From Kineococcus rhizosphaerae (GTDB lineage Bacteria; Actinomycetota; Actinomycetes; Actinomycetales; Kineococcaceae), in NCBI RefSeq assembly GCF_003002055.1, contig NZ_PVZF01000007.1, positions 1-64,000 on the forward strand: DNA of 64,000 nucleotides, given 5' to 3'. The notes beneath the pieces were generated by a model. The model was not told where the DNA came from, did not search any database, and worked only from the letters and a program-made list of their open reading frames with translations. The translations under genes were made by a program, and so were the position numbers. This document shows, piece after piece, positions 42,992 to 51,684 of this stretch (positions are counted from its first letter, which is position 1; each line of letters starts with the position of its first letter).

Positions 42992-43203
42992 GCGACGAGC
43001 CTGCCAGACGGGGTGGCCGCGACCGGGCCCCGCGGCCGCCGGGCGCGCGCTGCGGCTGCTCACCGCGGCGCTCCGCGAGACCTCGCACCCGTCGCCGGCC
43101 GCAGGTGCCGCCGGGTCAGGGGTGACCGCTCCGGGCCGGTGCGGGAAGCTGGGCGGCCACGGCCGGTCGACGGGTCCGGCACCGACGAACCACGGGAGGA
43201 CCG

Positions 43204-43605
43204 ATGGACGACTCGTCCGCGAAGGCGGCGCCGGGAGCGGCACCGTCGGCGGGGGACGCGGCCGGGGCGACGCCCACGGTGCGCGACGTGCCCGACCGGG
43301 GGCGGTTCGAGGTCCTCGTCGGCGACCAGGTCGCCGGTGCGGCGCACTACCTCGACGTGGACGCCGTCGGGGGCGGTCCCGGGCGGGAACGGATCTTCTT
43401 CCACACCGTCGTCGAGGACGGTTTCAGCGGGCAGGGTCTGGCGGGGCGGCTGGTGCGCTCCGCCCTGGAGGAGACCGTGCGGTCGGGCCTGGGCATCGTC
43501 CCGGTGTGCCCGTTCGTCAAGACCTACGTCGGCCGCCACCCCGAGTACCGCCCGAGCACCCGCACCGTCCGGGGGGAGCACCTGCAGGCCCTGGCCGACC
43601 GCTGA
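43204..43605 (+). CDS. YjdJ-like GNAT N-acetyltransferase
   Basis: A 133-residue protein with a short Ala-rich leader and a minimal GNAT fold (FEVLVGDQVAGAAHYLDV, RIFFHTVVEDGFSGQGLAGRLV, GIVPVCPFVKTYVGRHPEY). The GQGLAGRL segment is the acetyl-CoA pyrophosphate loop, and the C-terminal cysteine in VCPFV is typical of this small subgroup. ATG 43204 has GGGAGGA upstream. Substrate unknown; it is monocistronic and convergent with the ROK gene. Confidence 0.9.
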   Translation: MDDSSAKAAPGAAPSAGDAAGATPTVRDVPDRGRFEVLVGDQVAGAAHYLDVDAVGGGPGRERIFFHTVVEDGFSGQGLAGRLVRSALEETVRSGLGIVPVCPFVKTYVGRHPEYRPSTRTVRGEHLQALADR

Positions 43606-43645
43606 AACGTTCCCGCTCGGTTCAGCGGCCGCCGCTGCCGGTCGC

Positions 43646-44551
43646 TCAGAACTCGAAGGCGGGTTCGATCCCCACGCGCTCGAACCCCAGCAGCGCCGCC
43701 CCGATCCGCCCGGCCCGCGCACCCCAGCGCGCCGTCCGCAGCGGCGGCGGTTCCCGCCACGCCAGCAGGGACCGCAACCGCGCCTCGAGCGGGTCCAGCA
43801 ACCGGGGACCCGCGCCGGAGACCCCACCGCCGAGGACGATCTCCGCCGGGTCGAGCAGCATCGTCAGCCCCTGCAGCCCCAGGGCCAGCGCCCGCACGGC
43901 GTCGTCCCACACCTCGTCGGCGACCGGGTCCGCCCCCAGCCGCTGGACGACCTCGACCGTCGAGGCGGCCGTCCCCCCGCGCGCGCGGTACCGCCGCAGC
44001 ACCGCCGCACCGGCCGCGTAGGCCTCGACGCAGCCCCGCTGCCCGCACGGGCAGGGTTCGCCGTCGGGGTGCACGACGACGTGCCCGAACTCCCCCGCCG
44101 CTCCCGAGACCCCCGAGACCGCCGAACCCGCCACGACGAGCGCCGCGGAGATCCCCGTGCCGATGGGCACGAAGACGAAGCTGCCGTGCGTCCCGGAGAC
44201 CAGCTGCTCGGCGCGGCCCGCGGCGCGGCCGTCGTGCCCGACCGCGACGGGCAGCCCCGTCGTCTCCTCCAGCCGGGACCGCAACGGCAGGTTCCGCCAC
44301 CCGAGGTTCGAGGCGTAGACCACCGTCCCGCTCGCCTCCTCGACCGTCCCCGGGGTCCCGATCCCGACGGCGACCGGTCGCGACGGGGCGGCGGCGGCCA
44401 GTTCGGCCAGGAGCTCGCGCAGGTTCTCCTCGACGGCCGACCCCCCGGACCGGGTCGGCCGGTCGCGCACCGCGACCTCCCGCCCCCGGGCGTCGACGAC
44501 CGCGCCCTTGAGCCCGGTGCCGCCCACGTCGACGGCGAGCACGACGCTCAC
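43646..44551 (-). CDS. ROK-family sugar kinase
   Basis: A 301-residue ROK protein without a DNA-binding domain. The phosphate-1 loop is VLAVDVGGTGLKGAVVD, the zinc-binding signature is GEFGHVVVHPDGEPCPCGQRGCVEAYA-type (key residues His, three Cys), and adenosine-site glycines lie in EIVLGGGVSGAG. The substrate-site stretch TPGTVEEASGTVVYASNLGW fits a glucose- or N-acetylhexosamine-type kinase, but the sugar is not settled. GTG 44551 is the start. It is monocistronic. Confidence 0.92.
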   Translation of the reverse strand: MSVVLAVDVGGTGLKGAVVDARGREVAVRDRPTRSGGSAVEENLRELLAELAAAAPSRPVAVGIGTPGTVEEASGTVVYASNLGWRNLPLRSRLEETTGLPVAVGHDGRAAGRAEQLVSGTHGSFVFVPIGTGISAALVVAGSAVSGVSGAAGEFGHVVVHPDGEPCPCGQRGCVEAYAAGAAVLRRYRARGGTAASTVEVVQRLGADPVADEVWDDAVRALALGLQGLTMLLDPAEIVLGGGVSGAGPRLLDPLEARLRSLLAWREPPPLRTARWGARAGRIGAALLGFERVGIEPAFEF

Positions 44552-44756
44552 GCGGCGGCCGGGGAGTCGATCGACCCGGCCGACCCGGCCGGTGCGGCCG
44601 CGGTCGCGACCTGCCCGCTGTTCATGCGGGGACGATAGCCCGGACCGTCGACGCGCTCCGCCGGCGCGGGAGCCGCCCGAACGGTCCGGGCGGTTCGTCC
44701 GGCGAACGAGTGAGGGGCTTCAGGACCGGGCGCCGGGTGCCGAGGAACCCCTGGTG

Positions 44757-46982
44757 ATGACGGCCCCCACCATCCACGACGTCCTGAGCGCCGCCGCGGT
44801 GCGCAGCGAGTTCCAGCCGATCGTCGACCTCGACTCCGGGGCCGTCGTCGCCTACGAGGCGCTGGCCCGCGGCCCCGTCGGGCCGCTGCACCGCCCCGAC
44901 CACCTGTTCGCCGCGGCGCGCGAGGCGGGGGTGCTCGCCGAGCTCGACCACGCCTGCCGGGCCGCTGCGCTGCACGGCGCCGTCGAGCACGGTCTCGTCG
45001 CGCCGCTGACGCTGTTCGTGAACGTCGAGCCCGAGATCCTCGACTCCGCGCCCCTGACGGAGCTGGTGCAGCTCGCGGACGGTGCCCCCGGGGGGCTGCG
45101 CGTCGTCGTGGAGATGACCGAGCGGGCGCTGGCCGCCCGCCCCGCCGAACTGCTGCGCACCGTCGAGCGCATCCGCGAGATCGGCTGGGGCGTCGCCCTC
45201 GACGACGTCGGCGCGGACGCGATGTCGCTGGCGTTCATGCCGTTGCTGCGCCCGGACGTCGTCAAGCTCGACCTGCGGCTGGTCCAGGACCGCCCCGGCC
45301 CGGCCGTCGCGCAGATCATGAACGCCGTCAACGCCTACGCCGAGGAGTCCGGCGCGCTCGTCCTGGCCGAGGGCATCGAGGACGAGAAGCACCTGCTGAT
45401 GGCCCGGGCCCTCGGTGCGCGGCTGGGCCAGGGCTGGCTGTTCGGGCGCCCCGCCGCCCCGCCCCCGGCCCCCGTGGCCGTGGCGGCGCTGACGCTGCCG
45501 CCCGCCGTGCCCACCGCGTCCCTGTCGGCGAGCTCCCCCTTCGCGGCGCTGACCGAGGGGACCCCGTTGCGGCGCGCCCCCAAGGGGCTGCTCATCGAGC
45601 TGAGCAAGCAGCTGGAGCGGGAGGCCCTGCGGCTCGGCGACACGTGCGTCGTGGCCTCGACGTTCCAGGAGGCGAAGCACTTCACCCCCGCCACCCGCAG
45701 CCGCTACCGCGACCTCGCCGAGCGGGTCGGGTTCGTCTGCGCCCTCGGCGAGGGGCTGCCCGAGGTGACGGTCCCCGGGGTGCGGGGGGCGACGTTCGCG
45801 GCGGGCGACCCGGTCCGCGGCGAGTGGGACGTCGTCGTGCTGGCCCCGCACTTCGCGGCGGCGCTGCTGGCCCGCGACCTCGGCGACGACGGTCCCGAGC
45901 GCGAGCGCACCTTCGAGTACGCCCTGACCTACGAGCGCACCACGGTGGCGGCGGCCGCGCACTCCCTGCTGGCCCGAGTGGCCCCGCGCCGCGCCGAGGT
46001 CGTGCCCGTCGCGGCGCCGGCCCCGAGCGCGTCCGCCCCGGCCCCCGTGGCCGTGGCCGCGGTCGACCCCCGCGCCTTCCTGGAACGGGCGCTGAGCGCG
46101 ACCACCAGCGGGGTGTCGATCGCGGACGTGCTGCGCCCGGACCACCCGCTCGTCTACGTGAACTCCGCGTTCGAGGAGCTGTCGGGGTGGCGCTCGGAGG
46201 ACGTCCTGGGCCGCAACTGCCGGTTCCTGCAGGGGCCGGACACCGACCGCGCGACCGTGGACGAGGTCCGGGCCGCGATCCGCGACGGCCGGGAGTGGCG
46301 GGGCGTGCTGCTCAACGTGCGCGGTCCCGAGCGCACGCCGTGGTGGAACGAGGTGCACCTGGCCCCCGTGGTGGACTCCTCGGGGCGGGTCGTGCAGTAC
46401 GTCGGGATCCAGAACGACGTGACGGCCCGGGTGCAGGCGCAGCGCGACCTCGAACGGGAGCGGGAACGTTCGCGAGCGTACGTGCGGCGGATCGAGGAGC
46501 TCGCCTCCACCGACCCCCTGACGGGGCTGGCGAACCGGCGGCACGTGGAGTCGGCGCTGCGCACCGCCGAGCACGCCACGACGTTGCTGTTCTGCGACCT
46601 GGACGGGTTCAAGGTCGTCAACGACGAGCTCGGGCACGCCGCCGGGGACGAGCTGCTGGTCGAGGTCGCCCGGCGGCTGCGCGCCGCCGCCCCGGCCGAC
46701 GCGCTGCTGGCCCGGCTGGGCGGCGACGAGTTCCTGCTGGCCCTCACGGGGCCGGACCCGGACGCCGTGGCCCGCCGGGCCGCCGGCCTCGCCGGCGAGG
46801 TGGCCGCACGGGTCGCCGACCCGTTCGCGGCGGGCGGGCGGCAGGTGTCGGTGGGCGTCAGCGTGGGGGTCGCCCACGGCGGGCCCGGGGAGTCCTTCGA
46901 GGACCTGCTGCGCGCCGCCGACCACGCGATGTACCGCGTGAAGAACCGTCGCGCGCAGCAGCAGCGCCTCCCCGTCGGCTGA
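44757..46982 (+). CDS. EAL-DICT-LOV-GGDEF c-di-GMP protein, blue-light sensor candidate
   Basis: A 741-residue soluble protein. The N-terminal EAL domain (1-232) keeps E34 of EAL, NVEPE, EMTER, LDDVG, VKLDL and EGIED, so it may hydrolyse c-di-GMP. A DICT-like sensor domain spans about 265-410 and a PAS domain about 440-560. That PAS is a LOV domain: GRNCRFLQG with photoactive C488, N520 in the NVR stretch, WWNE, and IQND with Q552. A GGDEF domain follows (LGGDEF at 654-659) without an I-site. ATG 44757 is used; GTG 44754 is also possible. Blue light would act through FMN bound in the LOV domain. Confidence 0.92.
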   Translation: MTAPTIHDVLSAAAVRSEFQPIVDLDSGAVVAYEALARGPVGPLHRPDHLFAAAREAGVLAELDHACRAAALHGAVEHGLVAPLTLFVNVEPEILDSAPLTELVQLADGAPGGLRVVVEMTERALAARPAELLRTVERIREIGWGVALDDVGADAMSLAFMPLLRPDVVKLDLRLVQDRPGPAVAQIMNAVNAYAEESGALVLAEGIEDEKHLLMARALGARLGQGWLFGRPAAPPPAPVAVAALTLPPAVPTASLSASSPFAALTEGTPLRRAPKGLLIELSKQLEREALRLGDTCVVASTFQEAKHFTPATRSRYRDLAERVGFVCALGEGLPEVTVPGVRGATFAAGDPVRGEWDVVVLAPHFAAALLARDLGDDGPERERTFEYALTYERTTVAAAAHSLLARVAPRRAEVVPVAAPAPSASAPAPVAVAAVDPRAFLERALSATTSGVSIADVLRPDHPLVYVNSAFEELSGWRSEDVLGRNCRFLQGPDTDRATVDEVRAAIRDGREWRGVLLNVRGPERTPWWNEVHLAPVVDSSGRVVQYVGIQNDVTARVQAQRDLERERERSRAYVRRIEELASTDPLTGLANRRHVESALRTAEHATTLLFCDLDGFKVVNDELGHAAGDELLVEVARRLRAAAPADALLARLGGDEFLLALTGPDPDAVARRAAGLAGEVAARVADPFAAGGRQVSVGVSVGVAHGGPGESFEDLLRAADHAMYRVKNRRAQQQRLPVG

Positions 46983-47010
46983 CCCCGCCGGGCCTGGGCC
47001 CGGGCGGGGT
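46982..47010. terminator. Probable terminator hairpin of the LOV-GGDEF gene
   Basis: ACCCCGCC (46982-46989) pairs with GGCGGGGT (47003-47010) around a GC-rich loop that can extend the stem. It begins at the stop codon. There is no T-run, as is common in high-GC actinomycetes. Confidence 0.45.
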
Positions 47011-47117
47011 GAGGGGTCGCGACGCGGCGCGCCCGGCGCACGGGCGAACGGGTGACGGTCCCGGGGGAACCTCGCGGGTGGCCCCCAGGGCGGCGGGGTC
47101 CGTGCTGTGCTGCCCGG

Positions 47118-47993
47118 GTGCGCCGCCCGTCCCCCGCCACCCCGCTGTTCCTGCTGCCGGTGCTGCCCCTGCTGCTGACCGCCTGCGCCACCGCCGGTCC
47201 GGGGGCCGGACCTGGTCCTGGTCCTGGTCCCGGTCCGGACGAGCCCGTGGCCACCACGGCCGCAGCACCCGAGCAGGTCGCGCCGGTCGTCGGGTTCCGC
47301 GCGTGCGAGGACACCCCCGCCGCCGTCGGCAGCACCCACCTGCGCCCTCCTGCGGCGATCGAACTGCCGCCCGCCGGACCCGACGCGCCCGGACTGTCCG
47401 GTCCCGTGCGGCTGCAGCACGTCCTGAGCCTGCAGCTGCCGACGGGTTCGGTCCGGGCCGGGTCCGGGGCCGACGCCGTGTGGGCCCTCGGCGGGAACGC
47501 CTTCGCGCTCGCCGACGGCGCGGTGGACGCCGAGGTGACGGCCGCGGTGTGGGCCCCGGGCGACGTCCGCCAGGTCGCGTGGCTGGAACTGTCCCTGGGG
47601 CCCACCGACCCCGTGCGCTGGGAGACGGCGGCGGACCTGACCATCGTCACGGACGGGGGCGACGGGGGTTTCTGGTCGCCGGACGCGCCGGACGCGTCCT
47701 CGCAGCTGCCGGAGGACCCGGAGTCCGGGGACCTGGGACCGGCGTTCGCGGCGTACCTGGCCACCGCCGTCCCGGACGGCGGTCCCTACCCGACGTGCGT
47801 GGTGCGCGACAGCGACGGGGTCGACGACGGCCTCGTCTTCCCGACCGGCACCGGCGACGGCTGGTACCCGACGTACGCGGGGTACGACGCGCAGGGACAC
47901 GTCGTCTCCCTGCTCAGCGACGGCGGGATGGACTGGGACACGGCGGGCGTCACCGGGACCCCGCCGCCCGACTACCTGCCGCCGGAGCCCTGA
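47118..47993 (+). CDS. DUF4241-like lipoprotein
   Basis: A 291-residue lipoprotein. GTG 47118 gives a compact signal peptide (RRPSPATPLFLLPVLPLLLTAC) ending in lipobox LTAC; a GTG at 47052 would add an Arg/Gly-rich extension. After a Gly-Pro linker the mature region ends in DGLVFPTGTGDGWYPTYAGYDAQG and VVSLLSDGGM, the pattern of DUF4241. Function unknown; surface attachment is expected. The 3' end overlaps the convergent TetR gene by 22 bp. Confidence 0.72.
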   Translation: MRRPSPATPLFLLPVLPLLLTACATAGPGAGPGPGPGPGPDEPVATTAAAPEQVAPVVGFRACEDTPAAVGSTHLRPPAAIELPPAGPDAPGLSGPVRLQHVLSLQLPTGSVRAGSGADAVWALGGNAFALADGAVDAEVTAAVWAPGDVRQVAWLELSLGPTDPVRWETAADLTIVTDGGDGGFWSPDAPDASSQLPEDPESGDLGPAFAAYLATAVPDGGPYPTCVVRDSDGVDDGLVFPTGTGDGWYPTYAGYDAQGHVVSLLSDGGMDWDTAGVTGTPPPDYLPPEP

Positions 47994-48562
47994 GCCAGAG
48001 AGCTCTGGACCACGGTGAGCGCGGTGCCGAGGGCCTGCACGGCGGCCGGGGGGTCGACGCGGGCGAGGACGAACGCCGTGACGACCGCGGAGGTGCACAC
48101 GGTCGCGATCCGCTCGGCGTCCTGGATCCCGGCCGCGACCGCCCCGCGCCCGAACGCGGCGTGCAGTTCGGCGCGGTAGGCCGCGACGACCTCGGCCACG
48201 GCGCTGTCGCGGCCGACGGGGGCGGTGGCGGCGTTGACCAGCAGGCACCCGCTGCGCGCGGCGGCGCTCGTCCCGGCCAGGGCCGTCCGCAGTCCGGTCA
48301 GGTAGTCGTGCAGGGCGGCGGGTTCCACGGCGGGACCGAGCAGCGGGCGCAGCCGGGGGCGCACGACCTCCTCGAGGTAGTTGTCGACGGCGGCGTCGAA
48401 CAGGCCACGCTTGCTGCCGAACGCGTGGTAGAGGCTGGAGCGGCCCACCCCCGTGGCGGCTTCCAGGTCCGGCACCGCGACGTCCTCGAAACCCCGCTGC
48501 CAGAACAACGTCCGCGCCGCCCGGACGACGGTGCCGGTGTCGAAGGTCTGCGTCCTGCCCAT
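47972..48562 (-). CDS. TetR/AcrR-family regulator
   Basis: A 196-residue regulator: FDTGTVVRAARTLFWQRGFE and VPDLEAATGVGRSSLYHAFGSK form the helix-turn-helix, and the ligand domain contains GCLLVNAATAPVGRD, a pattern of the YxaF/LmrA-like branch. ATG 48562 is preferred over an upstream GTG since the TetR start motif GRTQTFD follows. It is divergent from the DUF1304 and MDR genes across 52 bp, so it probably controls them. TATAGT at 48572-48577 in the gap may be their -10. Confidence 0.9.
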   Translation of the reverse strand: MGRTQTFDTGTVVRAARTLFWQRGFEDVAVPDLEAATGVGRSSLYHAFGSKRGLFDAAVDNYLEEVVRPRLRPLLGPAVEPAALHDYLTGLRTALAGTSAAARSGCLLVNAATAPVGRDSAVAEVVAAYRAELHAAFGRGAVAAGIQDAERIATVCTSAVVTAFVLARVDPPAAVQALGTALTVVQSSLAQGSGGR

Positions 48563-48614
48563 GGACGTGAGTATAGTGGAACAGTCATCACACAAACGAG
48601 CGTCAGGAGCCGTC

Positions 48615-48995
48615 GTGATCGTCGCCGCCCTCGCCCTGGCCGCCGTCGCGGCCCTCGTGCACGTCTACGTGTTCGTGCTGGAGTCGATCCTGTGGACGGG
48701 GCCGCGCGCCGCGCGCACCTTCGGCCTGGACGTCCCCACGGCGCGGGCCAGCGCACCGATGGCCTTCAACCAGGGGTTCTACAACCTGTTCCTGGCCGTC
48801 GAGATCGTCGCCGGGATCGTGGTCCTGGCCACCGGCCACCGCGCGGTCGGTGCGACCCTCGTGCTCGTCGGGACGCTGTCGATGGTCGGCGCCGGTCTGG
48901 TGCTCATCGCCTCGGACCGCTCGAAGGCCCGCGCCGCGCTCGTCCAGATCGGGCCCGCGCTGCTCGGCGCCCTGCTCCTGCTGCTCGCGCTCTGA
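48615..48995 (+). CDS. DUF1304 small membrane protein
   Basis: A 126-residue protein with four membrane segments: VIVAALALAAVAALVHVYVFVLE, a middle pair beginning MAFNQGFYNLFLAVEIVAG, and a C-terminal helix LLGALLLLLAL. The E-S-x-x-W sequence after the first helix and NQGFYNLFLA are DUF1304 landmarks. GTG 48615 has AGGAG five bases upstream. Function unknown; such proteins often sit beside TetR regulators. It precedes the MDR oxidoreductase by 11 bp, so both are probably one transcript. Confidence 0.9.
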   Translation: MIVAALALAAVAALVHVYVFVLESILWTGPRAARTFGLDVPTARASAPMAFNQGFYNLFLAVEIVAGIVVLATGHRAVGATLVLVGTLSMVGAGLVLIASDRSKARAALVQIGPALLGALLLLLAL

Positions 48996-49006
48996 GAGGA
49001 AAACCC

Positions 49007-50011
49007 GTGACCACCAGCACCCAGGTCCAGCTCGTCTCCCGCCCGAAGGGCTGGCCGACGCCGGAGGACTTCCGCACCGTGCAGGTCGAGCTGCCGGAGC
49101 TCGGCGCCGGCGAGGTCCGCGTCCGCAACGAGTTCGTCTCCGTCGACCCGTACATGCGCGGGCGCATGAGCGACGCCAAGAGCTACGTCGCTCCCTACGC
49201 CCTCGGCGAGACCATGACCGGCGGGGCCGTCGGCCGGGTCACCGAGTCCACCGCCGAGGCGCTGCCCGTCGGCACCCTCGTCCTGCACGGGCTCGGCTGG
49301 CGCGACGTCGCCCAGGGGCCCGCTGACCAGTTCCGCCAGGTCGCCGAGATCCCCGGGGCACCGTCCTCGGTGCACCTCGGGATCCTCGGCATGATCGGCC
49401 TGACCGCCTACGTCGGCCTCACCGAGATCGCCCACCTGCAGGCGGGCGAGACGGTGTTCGTCTCCGGTGCCGCCGGCGCCGTGGGCACGGCCGTCGGCCA
49501 GATCGCCCGGCTGCTGGGCGCCGGTCGCGTCGTCGGGTCGGCGGGTTCGGCCGAGAAGGTGGACCTGCTCACCAGCCGCTACGGCTACGACGCGGCCGTG
49601 AACTACAAGGACGCCCCGATCCGCGAGCAGCTCCCGGCGATCGTCCCCGACGGCGTCGACGTGTTCTTCGACAACGTCGGCGGCGACCACCTCGAAGCCG
49701 CCATCGACGTGTTCAACACGAACGGCCGGGCCGCGCTGTGCGGGGCGATCTCCGGGTACAACGACGTCGAGCGCCCCGCGGGGCCGAACAACCTGTGGCA
49801 CCTGGTGAGCAAGAAGCTCACGCTGCGCGGGTTCATCGTCGGCGACCACGCCCACGTCGCCGCCGAGTTCGGCGAGAAGATGGCCGGCTGGTTCGCCGAG
49901 GGGAAGGTCGTGTTCGACGAGACCGTCGTCGACGGGATCGAGAACTCCGTCGAGGCGTTCCTCACGATGATGCGCGGCGGGAACACCGGGAAGATGGTCG
50001 TGCGCGTCTGA
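49007..50011 (+). CDS. MDR-family NADP-dependent oxidoreductase (CurA / prostaglandin-reductase-like)
   Basis: A 334-residue zinc-independent medium-chain reductase. N-terminal RPKGWPTPEDFRTVQVELPEL and SVDPYMRGRMSD mark the leukotriene B4 dehydrogenase/CurA branch; the NADP loop is VFVSGAAGAVGTAVGQIARL and VFFDNVGGDHLEAAI follows. It reduces alpha,beta-unsaturated ketones or aldehydes with NADPH in relatives. GTG 49007 has AGAGGA upstream. It is likely co-transcribed with DUF1304 under the divergent TetR, consistent with a response to reactive carbonyls; that stimulus is inferred. Confidence 0.93.
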   Translation: MTTSTQVQLVSRPKGWPTPEDFRTVQVELPELGAGEVRVRNEFVSVDPYMRGRMSDAKSYVAPYALGETMTGGAVGRVTESTAEALPVGTLVLHGLGWRDVAQGPADQFRQVAEIPGAPSSVHLGILGMIGLTAYVGLTEIAHLQAGETVFVSGAAGAVGTAVGQIARLLGAGRVVGSAGSAEKVDLLTSRYGYDAAVNYKDAPIREQLPAIVPDGVDVFFDNVGGDHLEAAIDVFNTNGRAALCGAISGYNDVERPAGPNNLWHLVSKKLTLRGFIVGDHAHVAAEFGEKMAGWFAEGKVVFDETVVDGIENSVEAFLTMMRGGNTGKMVVRV

Positions 50012-50020
50012 CGTCGACGG

Positions 50021-50061
50021 GTACGGCGGTCGGAGCGTCGGTGATGCTCCGACCGCCGTAC
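50021..50061. terminator. Bidirectional terminator hairpin
   Basis: Perfect 16-bp arms GTACGGCGGTCGGAGC (50021-50036) and their complement (50046-50061) enclose a 9-nt loop, between two convergent genes that end at 50011 and 50065. Confidence 0.85.
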
Positions 50062-50064
50062 GGG

Positions 50065-51684
50065 TCAGGAGGCCGCGACGCGGGCGGGGTCCTTCAGGGG
50101 AGTCCCCACGAACACCTCCGCGGGCCACTGCAACGTGATCCCGAGCCGGTCGGACAACAGGGACCGGTAGCGCTCCAGGTGGGCGGGGTCCCCGTGGACC
50201 TGGTGCGGTTCGGTGCCCGTCCGCGTGCAGTAGGCCGCCAGTGCACCCACGGCCTCACCGATCGACCACTCCACGGGGTGGAGCCGGTAGGCCCCGTTCG
50301 TGACGTGCGTGGTCCCGATGTTCTTGTTCGCGGCCAGCAGGTTCCGGCAGTCGCGCGGGACGAGCGTCCCCAGCGGGATCTGGAACGGCAGGGAGTCGAT
50401 GTCGACGTACGTCCGGCCGGCCGTGGAGGGGTGCAGGTCGATCCGGTAGTACCCGGTGCCCACGGAGTCGTGGAACTGCTCGGCCACCCGCGACCCCCGC
50501 TGCTCGGCACCGATGTGCTCCTCGGTGACGGTGAACAGCGCGCGGATCCGTCGCGACTCGCGGACGTACACCTCACGGGCCAGCCCGTCGTCGGTCCCCG
50601 TGGCGTCACCCCGCAGACGGAGCTCGGGGTAGCCGGTACCCCCGTCGTGGCGGGGGGCGGCGGTCTGGAGCCAGTGTACGAACGACAGCGTGAGGTCGCG
50701 GGCCCCCTCCAGGGCCTGCGCACGGGTGGAGTCGGGCACCCCCAGCAGCGGGAGGTCCCAGTAGTCGATCTGGGGCCAGTTCACGCACGTGATCTCGCCA
50801 CCGGGGAAACCCTCCTCGAGCTGCGCCCGGGCCAGGATGCGCCGGTACTGCCACAGGTCGTGCGTCGACTCCCGCTCACCACGGGCGGGGTCGACGTCGA
50901 ACAGGGGGCGGGTTCGCCGTTCGAGGGTGTGCGGGACGACGTCGTCGAAGGAGAGCTGCGACCCCGGCCAGAAGGGGTCGCGCTTGGTCAGCCACCGCTG
51001 GTACCCGGCCGGTTCGGGGATCGTCCAGTCGCCCGAGCGGGTGAACTCCAACGCGGCGCACCACGTCACGGCCTGCTGGTCGAGCGGGTCGGCGACGTCG
51101 GGCGCGTGCAGCTCCCCCGTCTCGGCCCGGGACTCGGCGCCGATGACGTGGTCGAGGCCGGCGAGGTCGAGGACGTCGCCGAGCTCGGTGGCGTCCGCGA
51201 CCCAGGACGCGGTGAGCTCGCGCTCACCCCCGGGACCGCGGACGAGGACGCCGGTGATCCGCTCCCCCTCCCGGCGCACCTCGACGACCTCGTGCCGCCG
51301 CAGCACGGTGAGCAGGCCCGAGGCCTGCGCACCGGACAGCAGTTCCTCGACGGCCAGCTCGGCGACCCGGGGTTCGCAGCACAACCTCGACACGTACCCC
51401 AGTCCGGGGTTCAGCGCCTCCACCTGCGCCGCGCTGCGCTTGAGCGGGTAGGCGCGGCGGTAGTGGTCGCGGATGCCGCTGCGCAGCCGCTGGTACGACG
51501 GCGCCGCGAGCGGGCCCTCGATCCACCGGTGCTCGTCCGGGGGGACGGCCTGGGCGGTGAGCTGGCCCCCGAGCCAGTCGCCGCGCTCGACGAGCACGAC
51601 GCGCAGGCCGAGCGAGACGGCGGTCGAGGCTGCGGACACCCCGCCCAGCCCACCCCCCAGGACGAGCAGATCCGTGTGAGTCAT
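50065..51684 (-). CDS. FAD-dependent oxidoreductase (FAD_oxidored family)
   Basis: A 539-residue flavoprotein. The FAD loop is LVLGGGLGGVSAASTAVSLGLRVVLVE, followed by GDWLGGQLTAQ, and near the C-terminus RNLLAANKNIGTTHVTNGAYR and EWSIGEAVGALAAYC complete the FAD site. The family includes proteins annotated as xanthan lyase- or sugar-associated oxidoreductases, with reactions largely undefined. ATG 51684 overlaps the MalG-type permease stop (ATGA), so it is the last gene of a sugar-import operon and may oxidise the imported sugar. Confidence 0.88.
   Translation of the reverse strand: MTHTDLLVLGGGLGGVSAASTAVSLGLRVVLVERGDWLGGQLTAQAVPPDEHRWIEGPLAAPSYQRLRSGIRDHYRRAYPLKRSAAQVEALNPGLGYVSRLCCEPRVAELAVEELLSGAQASGLLTVLRRHEVVEVRREGERITGVLVRGPGGERELTASWVADATELGDVLDLAGLDHVIGAESRAETGELHAPDVADPLDQQAVTWCAALEFTRSGDWTIPEPAGYQRWLTKRDPFWPGSQLSFDDVVPHTLERRTRPLFDVDPARGERESTHDLWQYRRILARAQLEEGFPGGEITCVNWPQIDYWDLPLLGVPDSTRAQALEGARDLTLSFVHWLQTAAPRHDGGTGYPELRLRGDATGTDDGLAREVYVRESRRIRALFTVTEEHIGAEQRGSRVAEQFHDSVGTGYYRIDLHPSTAGRTYVDIDSLPFQIPLGTLVPRDCRNLLAANKNIGTTHVTNGAYRLHPVEWSIGEAVGALAAYCTRTGTEPHQVHGDPAHLERYRSLLSDRLGITLQWPAEVFVGTPLKDPARVAAS

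Noticed and set aside
44622-48248. 1200-codon minus-strand open frame over the LOV-GGDEF and lipoprotein genes
   Set aside because: Antisense to genes with intact EAL, LOV and GGDEF motifs; low complexity.
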